Source of the DNA: Bdellovibrionaceae bacterium UBA2466
Lineage (GTDB): Bacteria > Bdellovibrionota > FAC87 > UBA2466
Assembly: GCA_002342225.1 (NCBI GenBank)
Contig: DDPO01000041.1
Span: 5,578-11,538, forward strand
Length of the DNA stretch: 5,961 nt
Direction: 5' to 3'
Shown here: piece after piece, positions 1 through 5,961 of the stretch
How the letters are laid out: each line of letters starts with the position of its first letter
Position numbering within the stretch: the first letter of the stretch is position 1
Made by a program: the position numbers and the translations under genes
The notes under the pieces: model-generated
Databases searched by the model: none
What the model was told of the DNA's origin: nothing
What the model saw: only the letters and a program-made list of their open reading frames with translations

Positions 1-642
1 AAAGCTGAAAATTTATCGAAGTTTTCACTTTACGGAGGACATCGAATTTCATCAAAGCTTCCATGGTATCAAGGGCCGAACAATAGTCCTATGGAGTATG
101 AGGCCCAAGTGCTGTGTCAGTTTGTTAAAGAAGAGGTTTTTCCAGCTCAAGTTGCAATTAGTGTGGATGTTCACTCAGGTTACGGCGCCCGGGATAGGTT
201 TTGGTTTCCTTACGCTAAGACTAGAAATCCATTTAAACACTTATCCGAGGTGTTCTCTCTCAAAAGTATGTTTGATGAAACCTATCCTAATCATATTTAC
301 AAGATTGAGCCACAGTCGAACCAATATATTACTCATGGAGATCTCTGGGATTATCTTTATGACGAACACATGGCCATGGAAGGAACTCGTCTCTTTTTGC
401 CGTTTTGTTTAGAAATGGGCTCTTGGTTGTGGGTGAAAAAAAATTTCCGACAAGCTTTTTCTGTTTTGGGTGTTTTTAATCCCATTGCGCAACATCGTCT
501 TCAGAGAACTTTAAGAAGGCATCTCCATCTTTTTGATTTTCTCCACCGAGCTGTTCAGTCTCCATCTTCTTGGGCTGAAATATCTACAAACGATAAAATA
601 GTTTTAAGAAAAAAAGCCCTCGACCTTTGGTATGACGAATAA
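1..642 (+). CDS. Zinc carboxypeptidase, peptidase family M14 (5' end outside window)
   Basis: The frame is open from the first base to the TAA at 640-642, giving 213 visible residues; the ATG at 91 is internal, not the start. Two M14 landmarks are visible. DVHSGYG (His codon 172-174, visible residue 58) matches the third zinc ligand, equivalent to His196 of carboxypeptidase A. CLEMGSW (Glu codon 412-414, residue 138) matches the catalytic base, equivalent to Glu270. Upstream of the His, a GPNNSPMEYEA stretch resembles the GP..sE.E segment that precedes this strand in the family. The HxxE pair carrying the other two zinc ligands must lie before the window. Expected role: zinc-dependent hydrolysis of a C-terminal or otherwise terminal residue, or amide deacylation, since M14 also includes AstE/AspA-like relatives; the substrate is unknown. 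Cellular location cannot be judged without the N-terminus. The 3' end overlaps the next gene by 11 nt, suggesting an operon. Confidence 0.85.
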   Translation, partial: KAENLSKFSLYGGHRISSKLPWYQGPNNSPMEYEAQVLCQFVKEEVFPAQVAISVDVHSGYGARDRFWFPYAKTRNPFKHLSEVFSLKSMFDETYPNHIYKIEPQSNQYITHGDLWDYLYDEHMAMEGTRLFLPFCLEMGSWLWVKKNFRQAFSVLGVFNPIAQHRLQRTLRRHLHLFDFLHRAVQSPSSWAEISTNDKIVLRKKALDLWYDE

Positions 643-1420
643 TCCTCCTATTTATTGGTTTTTCATTCGTGGTTTAATGAGAGAAGCAGCTCATTGGGAA
701 GATTTTCCTTCACTCTTTGAGAAGGCTTTTCCCCAAATTAAAGTTGTAACATTGGACCTCCCTGGAAGTGGAACCCAATGGAGCACCAAATCTCCTTTGA
801 CCATTTCTGAAATGGCTGAGAAGGTTCGAAACGAGGCCAAAAAAACTCTTGAAAAAGCCGCTCTTCAATACGGAAAAAGGCCTGAAAGTTATGTCCTCTC
901 AATCTCTCTAGGCGGAATGGTGGTTTTGGAGTGGATTCAAAAATTTTCTGGAGAATTCAGAGGCGCAGTTTTTATCAATATCAGTCTTGCCGGAATTAAC
1001 CCTCTCTACAAACGGCTTAAACCCAAAGCTTGGGCTCCTCTTCTCGATATCGTGTTCACCCAAGACATTAAAAGTCGAGAAAGAAAAGTCTTAAATCTCA
1101 CGGCCTCTCATCCAAAAATAAGCGAATCACAATTAAAAATGCGGGCACTTGCTTTCGAGAAACATCCAGTTTCGAAAGTAAATTTTTTTAGACAGTTAGT
1201 TGCGGCATCGCGATTTCGTCTTGCTAAAAAACAGATTAAGACTCCCGTTCTCCTTTTAAATAGCCGAGGAGATCGTTTGGTAGATTCCTCGTGTTCCGAA
1301 GCTATTAGCAAAAAATGGAATTGGGAGCTTCAAACTCATCCTACGGCAAATCATGATCTTCCCTTGGAAGATCCTGACTGGGTTATTTCAAAGATAAGAG
1401 ATTGGTTACAGAAGCAGTAA
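632..1420 (+). CDS. Alpha/beta-fold hydrolase, 262 aa
   Basis: This is a complete single-domain alpha/beta hydrolase of normal size. Residues 7-14 (IYWFFIRG) form the first core strand leading to the oxyanion region, and TLDLPGSG (40-47) is the typical D.PG.G loop. The nucleophile elbow is SISLGG with Ser92. The acid is probably Asp214 in SRGDRLVD and the base His241 in TANHDLPLEDP, so the triad is complete and in order. The first position of the elbow is Ser rather than the common Gly. No signal peptide or membrane segment is visible, so it is probably cytoplasmic. The ATG at 632 lies inside the carboxypeptidase gene (11-nt overlap) and has no clear Shine-Dalgarno, which suggests translational coupling; the next ATG (677) would remove the first strand. 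Substrate is unknown: an esterase, thioesterase or peptidase-like activity are all possible. The pairing with an M14 peptidase suggests related substrates, but this is inference. Confidence 0.85.
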   Translation: MTNNPPIYWFFIRGLMREAAHWEDFPSLFEKAFPQIKVVTLDLPGSGTQWSTKSPLTISEMAEKVRNEAKKTLEKAALQYGKRPESYVLSISLGGMVVLEWIQKFSGEFRGAVFINISLAGINPLYKRLKPKAWAPLLDIVFTQDIKSRERKVLNLTASHPKISESQLKMRALAFEKHPVSKVNFFRQLVAASRFRLAKKQIKTPVLLLNSRGDRLVDSSCSEAISKKWNWELQTHPTANHDLPLEDPDWVISKIRDWLQKQ

Positions 1421-1431
1421 AAAACAATGCT

Positions 1432-2709
1432 TTAAATAAGAACAAGCAAGAGAGATAAAATCGCAATTCCCCAAAGTGTCTTCGGAATTTCTTGGCTTCT
1501 TCCTGCGAGAGCAAACATGACTACATGACTCATGAATCCCCAGAGAATTCCTTGAGTGATAGAGAAAGTTAAGGGGATTAAAATAATAGCAAAAAAAGCT
1601 GGTATTACCTCTTCGAGTTTATCGAAACAAAGCTCTTTTACACTTCGAAACATCAACCCACCCACTAAAATCAGAACGGGTGCAGTGGCATAGCTAGGAA
1701 CCAAAGCTGCGATAGGACTTAAAAACAGACAAGGAAGAAAGCATAAGGCAGTAACTACAGAAGTCCAACCAGTTCGGCCACCCATTTCAATGCCAGCCGA
1801 GCTTTCAATGTATGCGGTTCCAGAGGATGTTCCAAGCAGACCGGCAGCAGTCGTTGCAAACGCATCGACAATAAGTCCCTCTTTGAGGTTTTTGGGTGCC
1901 CCCTTTTCATCTTTTAAATTTGATGCAACAGAGACGCCGATAAAAGTTGAAATTGAATCAAAGAGATCCGTAAATAAAATGGAAATGATAGCTGGCAAGT
2001 AAGCGAGTTTAAGGGGCTCTATAAAATTTAACTTCATAAAAACAGTTGAGAAGTTAGGAGCTTTCAATAAGGAAGAGGGTAGAGAGACAGCCCCCCTTAG
2101 CAGAGCACATAAAGTAACGAACCCAATCCCCGCCAGAAAAGCAAATGGGCTTTTTTTTCGGAGCAGGAAAAAACTAAGAAGCAGTCCGCTAAAACTAATG
2201 AATGTAGTCTCGGACAGAGTTCCGATTTTCACAAAAGTATTGGGGTCACTTACGACAAGCCCCATGTTTTTTAGACCAATAAAAGACAGAAAGATGCCTA
2301 TTCCAGCTGCTGATGCGATTCGTAAATTGTGAGGAATAGCTTTCGCAATGTGTACTCGTACCGGGGTGACAGAGAGAAAAATAAAAATGACCCCAGCCCA
2401 AAAAACCATTCCGAGAGCTGTCGAAAAAGGAATTTGTTGCCCCAAAATGAGAGAGTAAGTGAAGAAAGCATTGATCCCCATTCCAGGAGCAACTGCAAAT
2501 GGTAGTTTAGCGTAAAGACCCATGAGCAGAGTCATGGAAAAACTAAGAATCACCGTAGCAGTCAAAACACCCTCGAAGCTCATTCCTGTTCCGGCTGTTG
2601 AGAGAATCGAAGGATTGACAAAAATGATGTAGGCCATTGTGAAGAAAGTGGTTACACCAGCTACAGTCTCGCGAAGTAGAAATTGAGTGTTAAATGTTTC
2701 TGTTTTCAA
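1432..2709 (-). CDS. NCS2 family purine permease, AzgA/PbuG type (guanine/hypoxanthine uptake)
   Basis: This 425-residue inner-membrane protein is strongly hydrophobic throughout and has the AzgA-branch motifs in order. They are: an N-terminal RETVAGVTTFFTMAYIIFVN (13-32), APGMGINAFF (74-83), TDLFDSISTFIGVS (247-260), and GTSSGTAYIESSAGIEMGGR (293-312) containing the conserved Glu302. The length matches the family (about 430). It should import guanine, hypoxanthine or adenine with protons for purine salvage; the exact base cannot be told from motifs. DLFDSIST departs slightly from the more usual D.FD..GT. The start is TTG at 2707-2709: it has GAGGA seven bases upstream and keeps the conserved N-terminal segment, whereas the first internal Met (25) would cut into the first helix. 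It stands alone, divergent from the PHP gene and convergent with the hydrolase, with only 11 nt between stop codons. Confidence 0.92.
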   Translation of the reverse strand: MKTETFNTQFLLRETVAGVTTFFTMAYIIFVNPSILSTAGTGMSFEGVLTATVILSFSMTLLMGLYAKLPFAVAPGMGINAFFTYSLILGQQIPFSTALGMVFWAGVIFIFLSVTPVRVHIAKAIPHNLRIASAAGIGIFLSFIGLKNMGLVVSDPNTFVKIGTLSETTFISFSGLLLSFFLLRKKSPFAFLAGIGFVTLCALLRGAVSLPSSLLKAPNFSTVFMKLNFIEPLKLAYLPAIISILFTDLFDSISTFIGVSVASNLKDEKGAPKNLKEGLIVDAFATTAAGLLGTSSGTAYIESSAGIEMGGRTGWTSVVTALCFLPCLFLSPIAALVPSYATAPVLILVGGLMFRSVKELCFDKLEEVIPAFFAIILIPLTFSITQGILWGFMSHVVMFALAGRSQEIPKTLWGIAILSLLLVLI

Positions 2710-2716
2710 TGCGTCA

Positions 2717-2721
2717 TCCTC
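2717..2721 (-). promoter_or_regulatory. Shine-Dalgarno for the permease, supporting a TTG start
   Basis: Read on the minus strand this is GAGGA, followed by seven bases and then TTG at 2709. An ATG overlaps the site (GGATGACGCATTGA) but its frame closes at TGA after three codons, so it cannot start the permease. This site decides the TTG start. Confidence 0.75.
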
Positions 2722-2733
2722 GATTAAGCAATA

Positions 2734-2742
2734 ATTATAACA
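2734..2742 (-). promoter_or_regulatory. Extended -10 promoter for the permease
   Basis: The minus strand reads TGTTATAAT, a perfect match to the extended -10 consensus TGnTATAAT. At 17 bp upstream (2757-2762, AGCGCC) there is no recognisable -35, which is common for extended -10 promoters. Transcription would begin near 2727, leaving a leader of only about 18 nt that contains the Shine-Dalgarno. That leaves no room for a purine riboswitch on this gene. Confidence 0.6.
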
Positions 2743-2840
2743 GGGAATATTGATATGGCGCTTCTGAATAAAGCTTCAAAATCACACAACCTTCATGCTC
2801 TCCTAACAGATTCTAAATAATAGTTCGTTACTCTTTTCCC

Positions 2841-3632
2841 ATGATGCTCGCTGATTTCCACGTTCACTCGACATTTAGTGATGGGAAACTGACGATTCCT
2901 GCCGTCGTTGACCTGTATGGTCAAAGGGGTTTTGGCGCCATTGCTATTACTGATCATGTAGGGGAGAGCCGAACTGTAATTGGAAAAGCCGCCGGACATC
3001 TAGGGCTTTGTTTAACTAAAGCAACTTTTCCCTTGTATCTAGAAATTCTGAAAAGCGAAGCCGAGAGAGCCTGGAGATTGTATCGAATGGTGGTTATTCC
3101 AGGAGTTGAGTTATCGAAGAATTCGATATCGAACTATCGCTCGGCTCATATCATTGCTTTGGGAATCAAAAAATTTATGAGTGCCGATGGGGATGTTGCA
3201 GATATCGCTCGAAATATTCGGAATGAGGGGGCTATATCGATTGCTGCTCATCCAGTAGATTCGGGCAAGTTCGAAAAACAGACCTATCATTTATGGAATC
3301 GTAGATTTGAATTGGCCCAAGCATTTGATGCGTGGGAAGTCGCTAGTGGTGATAGATTATTTCCTGAAGTTTTAAACAGTTCTTTGCCAAAAATTGCAAG
3401 CAGTGACCTTCATATTGCTCGGCATATGACCTCATGGAAAACACTATTAGATTGTGAGCGGCATCCTGAGGCCATATTAGATTCGATCAAGAAGCAAAAA
3501 CTAAGTTTCCGATTTTATCGGGATTCTAAAAATGACAATATTCACTCTGACATTCATAGTGGCTACGGGTCTCTTGTGGAGTCTAGGAGTTATCGTTCAT
3601 CTTTTGGGGACTATCGTCAGTCTTTGGCCTGA
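2841..3632 (+). CDS. PHP-domain metal-dependent phosphoesterase
   Basis: The PHP metal-binding motifs are all present in order: DFHVHSTFSDG (His7, His9, Asp14), AITDH (Asp38, His39), PGVE (Glu90), SAHIIALG (His103), AAHP (His137) and SSDLH (Asp189, His191). This makes a complete trinuclear-type active site for phosphate-ester hydrolysis, related to the polymerase-associated and histidinol-phosphatase-like PHP proteins. The substrate is unknown and the protein looks cytoplasmic. The start is ATG at 2841 or the adjacent ATG at 2844; no Shine-Dalgarno precedes them (the upstream bases are pyrimidine-rich), and an in-frame TAA at 2814 with no start codon after it rules out a longer N-terminus. 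The recognisable domain ends near residue 228 (FRFYRD). The last 33 residues, Ser-rich and without recognisable features, overlap the glycosyltransferase's transmembrane segment by 101 nt and are probably not functional sequence (see findings). Transcribed with the downstream gene. Confidence 0.85.
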   Translation: MMLADFHVHSTFSDGKLTIPAVVDLYGQRGFGAIAITDHVGESRTVIGKAAGHLGLCLTKATFPLYLEILKSEAERAWRLYRMVVIPGVELSKNSISNYRSAHIIALGIKKFMSADGDVADIARNIRNEGAISIAAHPVDSGKFEKQTYHLWNRRFELAQAFDAWEVASGDRLFPEVLNSSLPKIASSDLHIARHMTSWKTLLDCERHPEAILDSIKKQKLSFRFYRDSKNDNIHSDIHSGYGSLVESRSYRSSFGDYRQSLA

Positions 3633-4686
3633 GAAATCTACTAGGCAAAATCCTCCCAACATTTTCTGGGAACCTATCTCTATTCTGAAACCTCTTAAGG
3701 GCTGTGATTCTGGTTTAGAGGAAAATCTTTCGACATTTTTGGATTTAGATTACCCATCCTATGAGCTCCTGTTTTCAGTGGCAAGCTTGGAAGATCCAGC
3801 TTATATGGTTGCTAAAAAAATTATCGAAAGAAACCCACAGATCGCTGCAAAGCTGATCGTGGCCCCTGTGAATTTAGGTCCCAACCCAAAAGTAAATAAC
3901 ATGGTTAGAGCCTATGAGCAGGCTAGAAACGACCTTGTTTTAATAAGCGATAGCAACGTGAGAGTTGATAAAGGATATTTGAAACAGATTAGTCGATACA
4001 TGAGAGATAAAAAAGTCGGCATGGTGACCTCAGTTATATCAGGTATTCATGGTGAGGGCTTGGGGGGAAAGCTTGAAGCCATATTTCTTAATAGTTTTTA
4101 TGCGAGATGGATGAAATTGTTATTTCGATTCGGAAAACCCTGTGTTGTAGGCAAAAGCATGCTTTTTCGAAAATCAACGGCGCAACGTTTTGGGGGGATT
4201 AATGTTTTGGCCCGTTATTTAGCTGAAGACTATATGGCGGGTCAAGCGATTAAGAAACTAGGGTTGCAAGTTGTTCTCGCCTCGGAGCCTGTTCCACAAA
4301 TTATCGGTAAGTTGCAATTTAAAGATTTTTGGTTGAGGCATATTAGGTGGGGAAGAATAAGAAAGTCTCAAGTCTTTCTTGCTTTCTTAATCGAGCCGGT
4401 TCTTTTTTCATTTAATTCATGCTTTTTTGGAGCTGTTTTTCTGGAAACTATTTTGGATAGCAATCCTGTATTTACTTTTCTTGCTCAGATAATGATTTGG
4501 TTTCTTTTGGATGTTCCAACTCTGGTTAAGTCAGGTGTTAAGCCTAATTGTAGGGCTTTTTTGGTTTGGGCTTTGAGAGAGTCTCTGGCTTTTCCACTTT
4601 GGATTAATATTGCTTTTGGGAATACTGTCCAATGGCGAGGCAAACAATTAAAGCTTGAGGGCGGGGGCTTACTAGTTACCGCCTAA
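3532..4686 (+). CDS. Family 2/21 glycosyltransferase, ceramide glucosyltransferase / HpnI-like
   Basis: This 384-residue membrane glycosyltransferase carries the full D1-D2-D3-(Q/R)xxRW signature of ceramide glucosyltransferases and hopanoid-associated HpnI proteins. The elements are ISILKPLKG at 49-57, D1 Asp88 in LEDPA, D2 Asp140 in SDSNVRV, D3 Asp233 in LAEDY, and RHIRW at 269-273. An N-terminal helix (about 3-31) anchors it, and three hydrophobic segments follow the catalytic domain (about 281-306, 313-332, 342-363). It ends with the family's WRGK segment (368-371). Expected reaction: transfer of a sugar from a nucleotide donor to a lipid acceptor at the inner membrane. Whether the acceptor is ceramide, diacylglycerol, a hopanoid or something else is open; no other hpn genes are visible. 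The ATG at 3532 has only a weak GGGA eight bases upstream, but it preserves the anchor helix; the next Met (92) is inside the catalytic domain. It overlaps the PHP gene by 101 nt and ends one base before the convergent ABC-F stop codon. Confidence 0.88.
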   Translation: MTIFTLTFIVATGLLWSLGVIVHLLGTIVSLWPEKSTRQNPPNIFWEPISILKPLKGCDSGLEENLSTFLDLDYPSYELLFSVASLEDPAYMVAKKIIERNPQIAAKLIVAPVNLGPNPKVNNMVRAYEQARNDLVLISDSNVRVDKGYLKQISRYMRDKKVGMVTSVISGIHGEGLGGKLEAIFLNSFYARWMKLLFRFGKPCVVGKSMLFRKSTAQRFGGINVLARYLAEDYMAGQAIKKLGLQVVLASEPVPQIIGKLQFKDFWLRHIRWGRIRKSQVFLAFLIEPVLFSFNSCFFGAVFLETILDSNPVFTFLAQIMIWFLLDVPTLVKSGVKPNCRAFLVWALRESLAFPLWINIAFGNTVQWRGKQLKLEGGGLLVTA

Positions 4687-4703
4687 CTTACTTTGTTTTT
4701 TTT
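4660..4703 (+). terminator. Weak candidate terminator at the end of the glycosyltransferase gene
   Basis: GGCGG (4660-4664) can pair with CCGCC (4679-4683), and a smaller alternative hairpin AGTTA/TAACT spans 4674-4688. A run of eight T follows at 4696-4703. The stems are short and the T run begins 7-12 bases after them, too far for a canonical intrinsic terminator. The T run also encodes lysines of the opposite-strand ABC-F gene, so it may be there for coding reasons. Confidence 0.2.
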
Positions 4704-5961
4704 CTCTTTTTCTCGTTTAAGTATTCATCGTAGGTCATACGATAATCCACCAAACCATCCGCAGTGATTTCGACAACTCGATTCGCTAGACTCTGATTAA
4801 ACTCATGATCGTGAGAAGAGAATAAAATCACACCTGGGAAACGAATAAGGGCATTGTTAAGTGCGGTAATAGATTCCAGATCTAAATGATTTGTAGGGCC
4901 ATCTAGTATCAATATGTTTGATCCTGTCAGAATAATTTTTCCAAACATGCATCTAACTTTTTCGCCCCCTGAGAGAACTCCTACCCTCTTAGTAGCATCT
5001 TCACCCGAGAAGAGAAAACGTCCGAGGAATCCACGAATAAATGTTTCAGCTTTCTCTTCTGAGTACTGCCGCATCCAATCAATGAGAGAAAGATTTTTGT
5101 CGTTAAAATAATTGGCATTGTCCTTAGGGAAGTAAGCTTGGCTGGTTGTGATTCCCCAATTAAACTCACCGGTATCAGATGCAAGCTCTCCCGAAACTAT
5201 CTTATAAAAAGTTGATATTGCGATTTCACTTTCGCCCACGAAACAGATCCTGTTTCCCTTGTCCACTGTAAGACTTGCATTTCTAAATAGCTGGGAGCCG
5301 TCGACAGTTTTAGAAAGATTGTTGCATTTAAGGATTTGATCCCCTGGCTCTCTGTTCGGCTTAAAACCAAAAAAGGGATATTTTCTCGAAGAAGGACGAA
5401 TATCCTCAAGGGTTAATTTATCGAGCAGTTTTCTTCGTGATGTTGCCTGCCGCGATTTGGATTTGTTGGCACTGAAACGAGCAATAAACGCTTTAAGTTC
5501 CTGAGCCTTTTCCTCAAGTTTTTTGTGTTTTTCCTCGACCAATCGCTGAGCTAACTGGCTTGACTCATACCAAAAGTCATAATTTCCGGTGAACAGAGTG
5601 ATTTTTCCAAAATCTATATCTGCCATTTGGGTGCAAACAGTATTTAAAAAGTGTCGATCGTGAGATACGACAATGACCGTTTTTTCAAAACTCATGATGA
5701 AGTCCTCGAGCCATTCGATGGCATCGATGTCGAGATGGTTAGTAGGTTCATCGAGGAGTAAAATATCGGGCTTACCAAACAAGGCTTGGGCTAAAAGCAC
5801 TTTCACTTTATCGCCATCGACCAACTCCCTCATTTTCTTATTGTGGAGATCTGTAGGTATTCCTAATCCCGATAGCAGAATTGCGGCATTAGAGTCGGCT
5901 TCCCAGCCCTCTAGGTCAGTGAATTGTGTTTCAAGTTCTGAAGCTCGATCACCGTCCTCTT
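4688..5961 (-). CDS. ABC-F family ATPase, YkpA/YbiT type (5' end outside window)
   Basis: The minus-strand frame stays open to the window edge, giving 423 visible residues; the Met at 5833 is internal, because the 42 residues before it (including ELETQFTDLEGWEAD and GLGIPTDLH) continue the family's sequence. About 110-120 N-terminal residues, with the first Walker A, are missing. NBD1 shows a degenerate signature (LVDGDKVKV), an intact Walker B LLLDEPTNHLD (Glu codon 5747-5749) and SHDRHF. A short charged, helical linker follows (about 5430-5560). NBD2 has LSGGE and SHDHEF, but its Walker A reads GESEIAIST (5210-5236) with Ile where Lys is expected, and its Walker B is LILDGPTNHLD with Gly for Glu (codon 4898-4900). 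There are no membrane segments, so this is a soluble ABC-F protein, known to act on ribosomes as translation factors or, in some members, antibiotic-resistance factors. The housekeeping-like subtype argues against resistance. Gene ends tail-to-tail with the glycosyltransferase. Confidence 0.9.
   Translation of the reverse strand, partial: EDGDRASELETQFTDLEGWEADSNAAILLSGLGIPTDLHNKKMRELVDGDKVKVLLAQALFGKPDILLLDEPTNHLDIDAIEWLEDFIMSFEKTVIVVSHDRHFLNTVCTQMADIDFGKITLFTGNYDFWYESSQLAQRLVEEKHKKLEEKAQELKAFIARFSANKSKSRQATSRRKLLDKLTLEDIRPSSRKYPFFGFKPNREPGDQILKCNNLSKTVDGSQLFRNASLTVDKGNRICFVGESEIAISTFYKIVSGELASDTGEFNWGITTSQAYFPKDNANYFNDKNLSLIDWMRQYSEEKAETFIRGFLGRFLFSGEDATKRVGVLSGGEKVRCMFGKIILTGSNILILDGPTNHLDLESITALNNALIRFPGVILFSSHDHEFNQSLANRVVEITADGLVDYRMTYDEYLNEKKRKKTK

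Larger units (their letters stand above)
2710..2840. promoter_or_regulatory. Divergent intergenic region between permease and PHP gene
   Basis: These 131 bp separate the divergent permease and PHP genes, and must carry both promoters. The permease side has a convincing extended -10 and a Shine-Dalgarno. On the PHP side the best candidate is AATAAT at 2816-2821 (5/6 to TATAAT) with only a poor -35 (TTCATG, 2792-2797), so transcription might start near 2828. I see no long inverted repeat that would suggest an operator, and no small ORF with a ribosome binding site. Confidence 0.45.

Noticed and set aside
91..93. ATG at 91 as the start of the carboxypeptidase
   Set aside because: The frame is open back to base 1 and the preceding 30 residues continue the M14 pattern; the gene begins before the window.
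98..412. 104-codon open frame overlapping the carboxypeptidase
   Set aside because: It is a shifted reading of the M14 gene with no recognisable domain and no ribosome binding site.
1421..1431. Possible bidirectional terminator between hydrolase and permease
   Set aside because: An A/T run is present (six T on the minus strand), but no hairpin stem precedes it on either strand.
2793..2999. 68-codon minus-strand frame across the PHP start and the intergenic region
   Set aside because: It is antisense to the conserved PHP motifs, composition-driven, and has no convincing initiation site or domain.
5831..5833. Minus-strand ATG (CAT) at 5833 as the start of the ABC-F gene
   Set aside because: The frame continues to the window edge with typical ABC-F sequence before NBD1's signature, so this Met is internal.
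4688..5961. Calling the ABC-F gene a pseudogene because of its degenerate NBD2
   Set aside because: The reading frame is uninterrupted over 423 codons, and NBD1 Walker B, both His switches and LSGGE remain. Point substitutions alone do not prove loss of function.
1..5961. CRISPR array, tRNA/rRNA, transposase, toxin-antitoxin or phage genes
   Set aside because: I found no regularly spaced repeats, cloverleaf-like segments or mobile-element proteins; nearly all bases are covered by six recognisable genes.

Overview
The window is densely packed, moderately AT-rich bacterial chromosome. It holds six protein-coding genes, two of them cut by the window edges. I see no RNA gene, CRISPR array, insertion sequence or prophage hallmark. 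The gene content (M14 carboxypeptidase with an alpha/beta hydrolase, AzgA-type purine permease, PHP phosphoesterase, HpnI/ceramide-glucosyltransferase-like GT, ABC-F ATPase) fits a Gram-negative, delta-proteobacteria-like or Bdellovibrionota-like lineage. That placement is only an impression from gene types and base composition.

Layout. (1) Positions 1-1420, plus strand: the 3' part of a zinc carboxypeptidase of peptidase family M14, overlapped by 11 nt by an alpha/beta-fold hydrolase, probably one translationally coupled unit. (2) Positions 1432-2709, minus strand: a 425-residue NCS2 permease of the AzgA/PbuG guanine-hypoxanthine type. It starts at TTG behind a good Shine-Dalgarno and an extended -10 promoter. 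(3) Positions 2710-2840: the only intergenic space of any size (131 bp), a divergent promoter region. (4) Positions 2841-4686, plus strand: a PHP-domain metallo-phosphoesterase and a membrane glycosyltransferase of the ceramide glucosyltransferase/HpnI type, overlapping by 101 nt. (5) Positions 4688-5961, minus strand: most of a YkpA/YbiT-type ABC-F ATPase, missing its N-terminus.

Functionally the window is a set of neighbouring short transcription units, not one pathway. The carboxypeptidase/hydrolase pair may act together on peptide or ester substrates. The permease is a purine importer. The PHP/glycosyltransferase pair is likely an operon connected with membrane glycolipid synthesis. The ABC-F protein is a soluble translation-associated factor.

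I did not find a clearly new system. The two points most worth a second look are the 101-nt PHP/GT overlap, where one extra A in a five-A run would give a classic ATGA stop/start junction, and the ABC-F second nucleotide-binding domain, which has lost the Walker A lysine and has Gly in place of the Walker B glutamate although its reading frame is intact.
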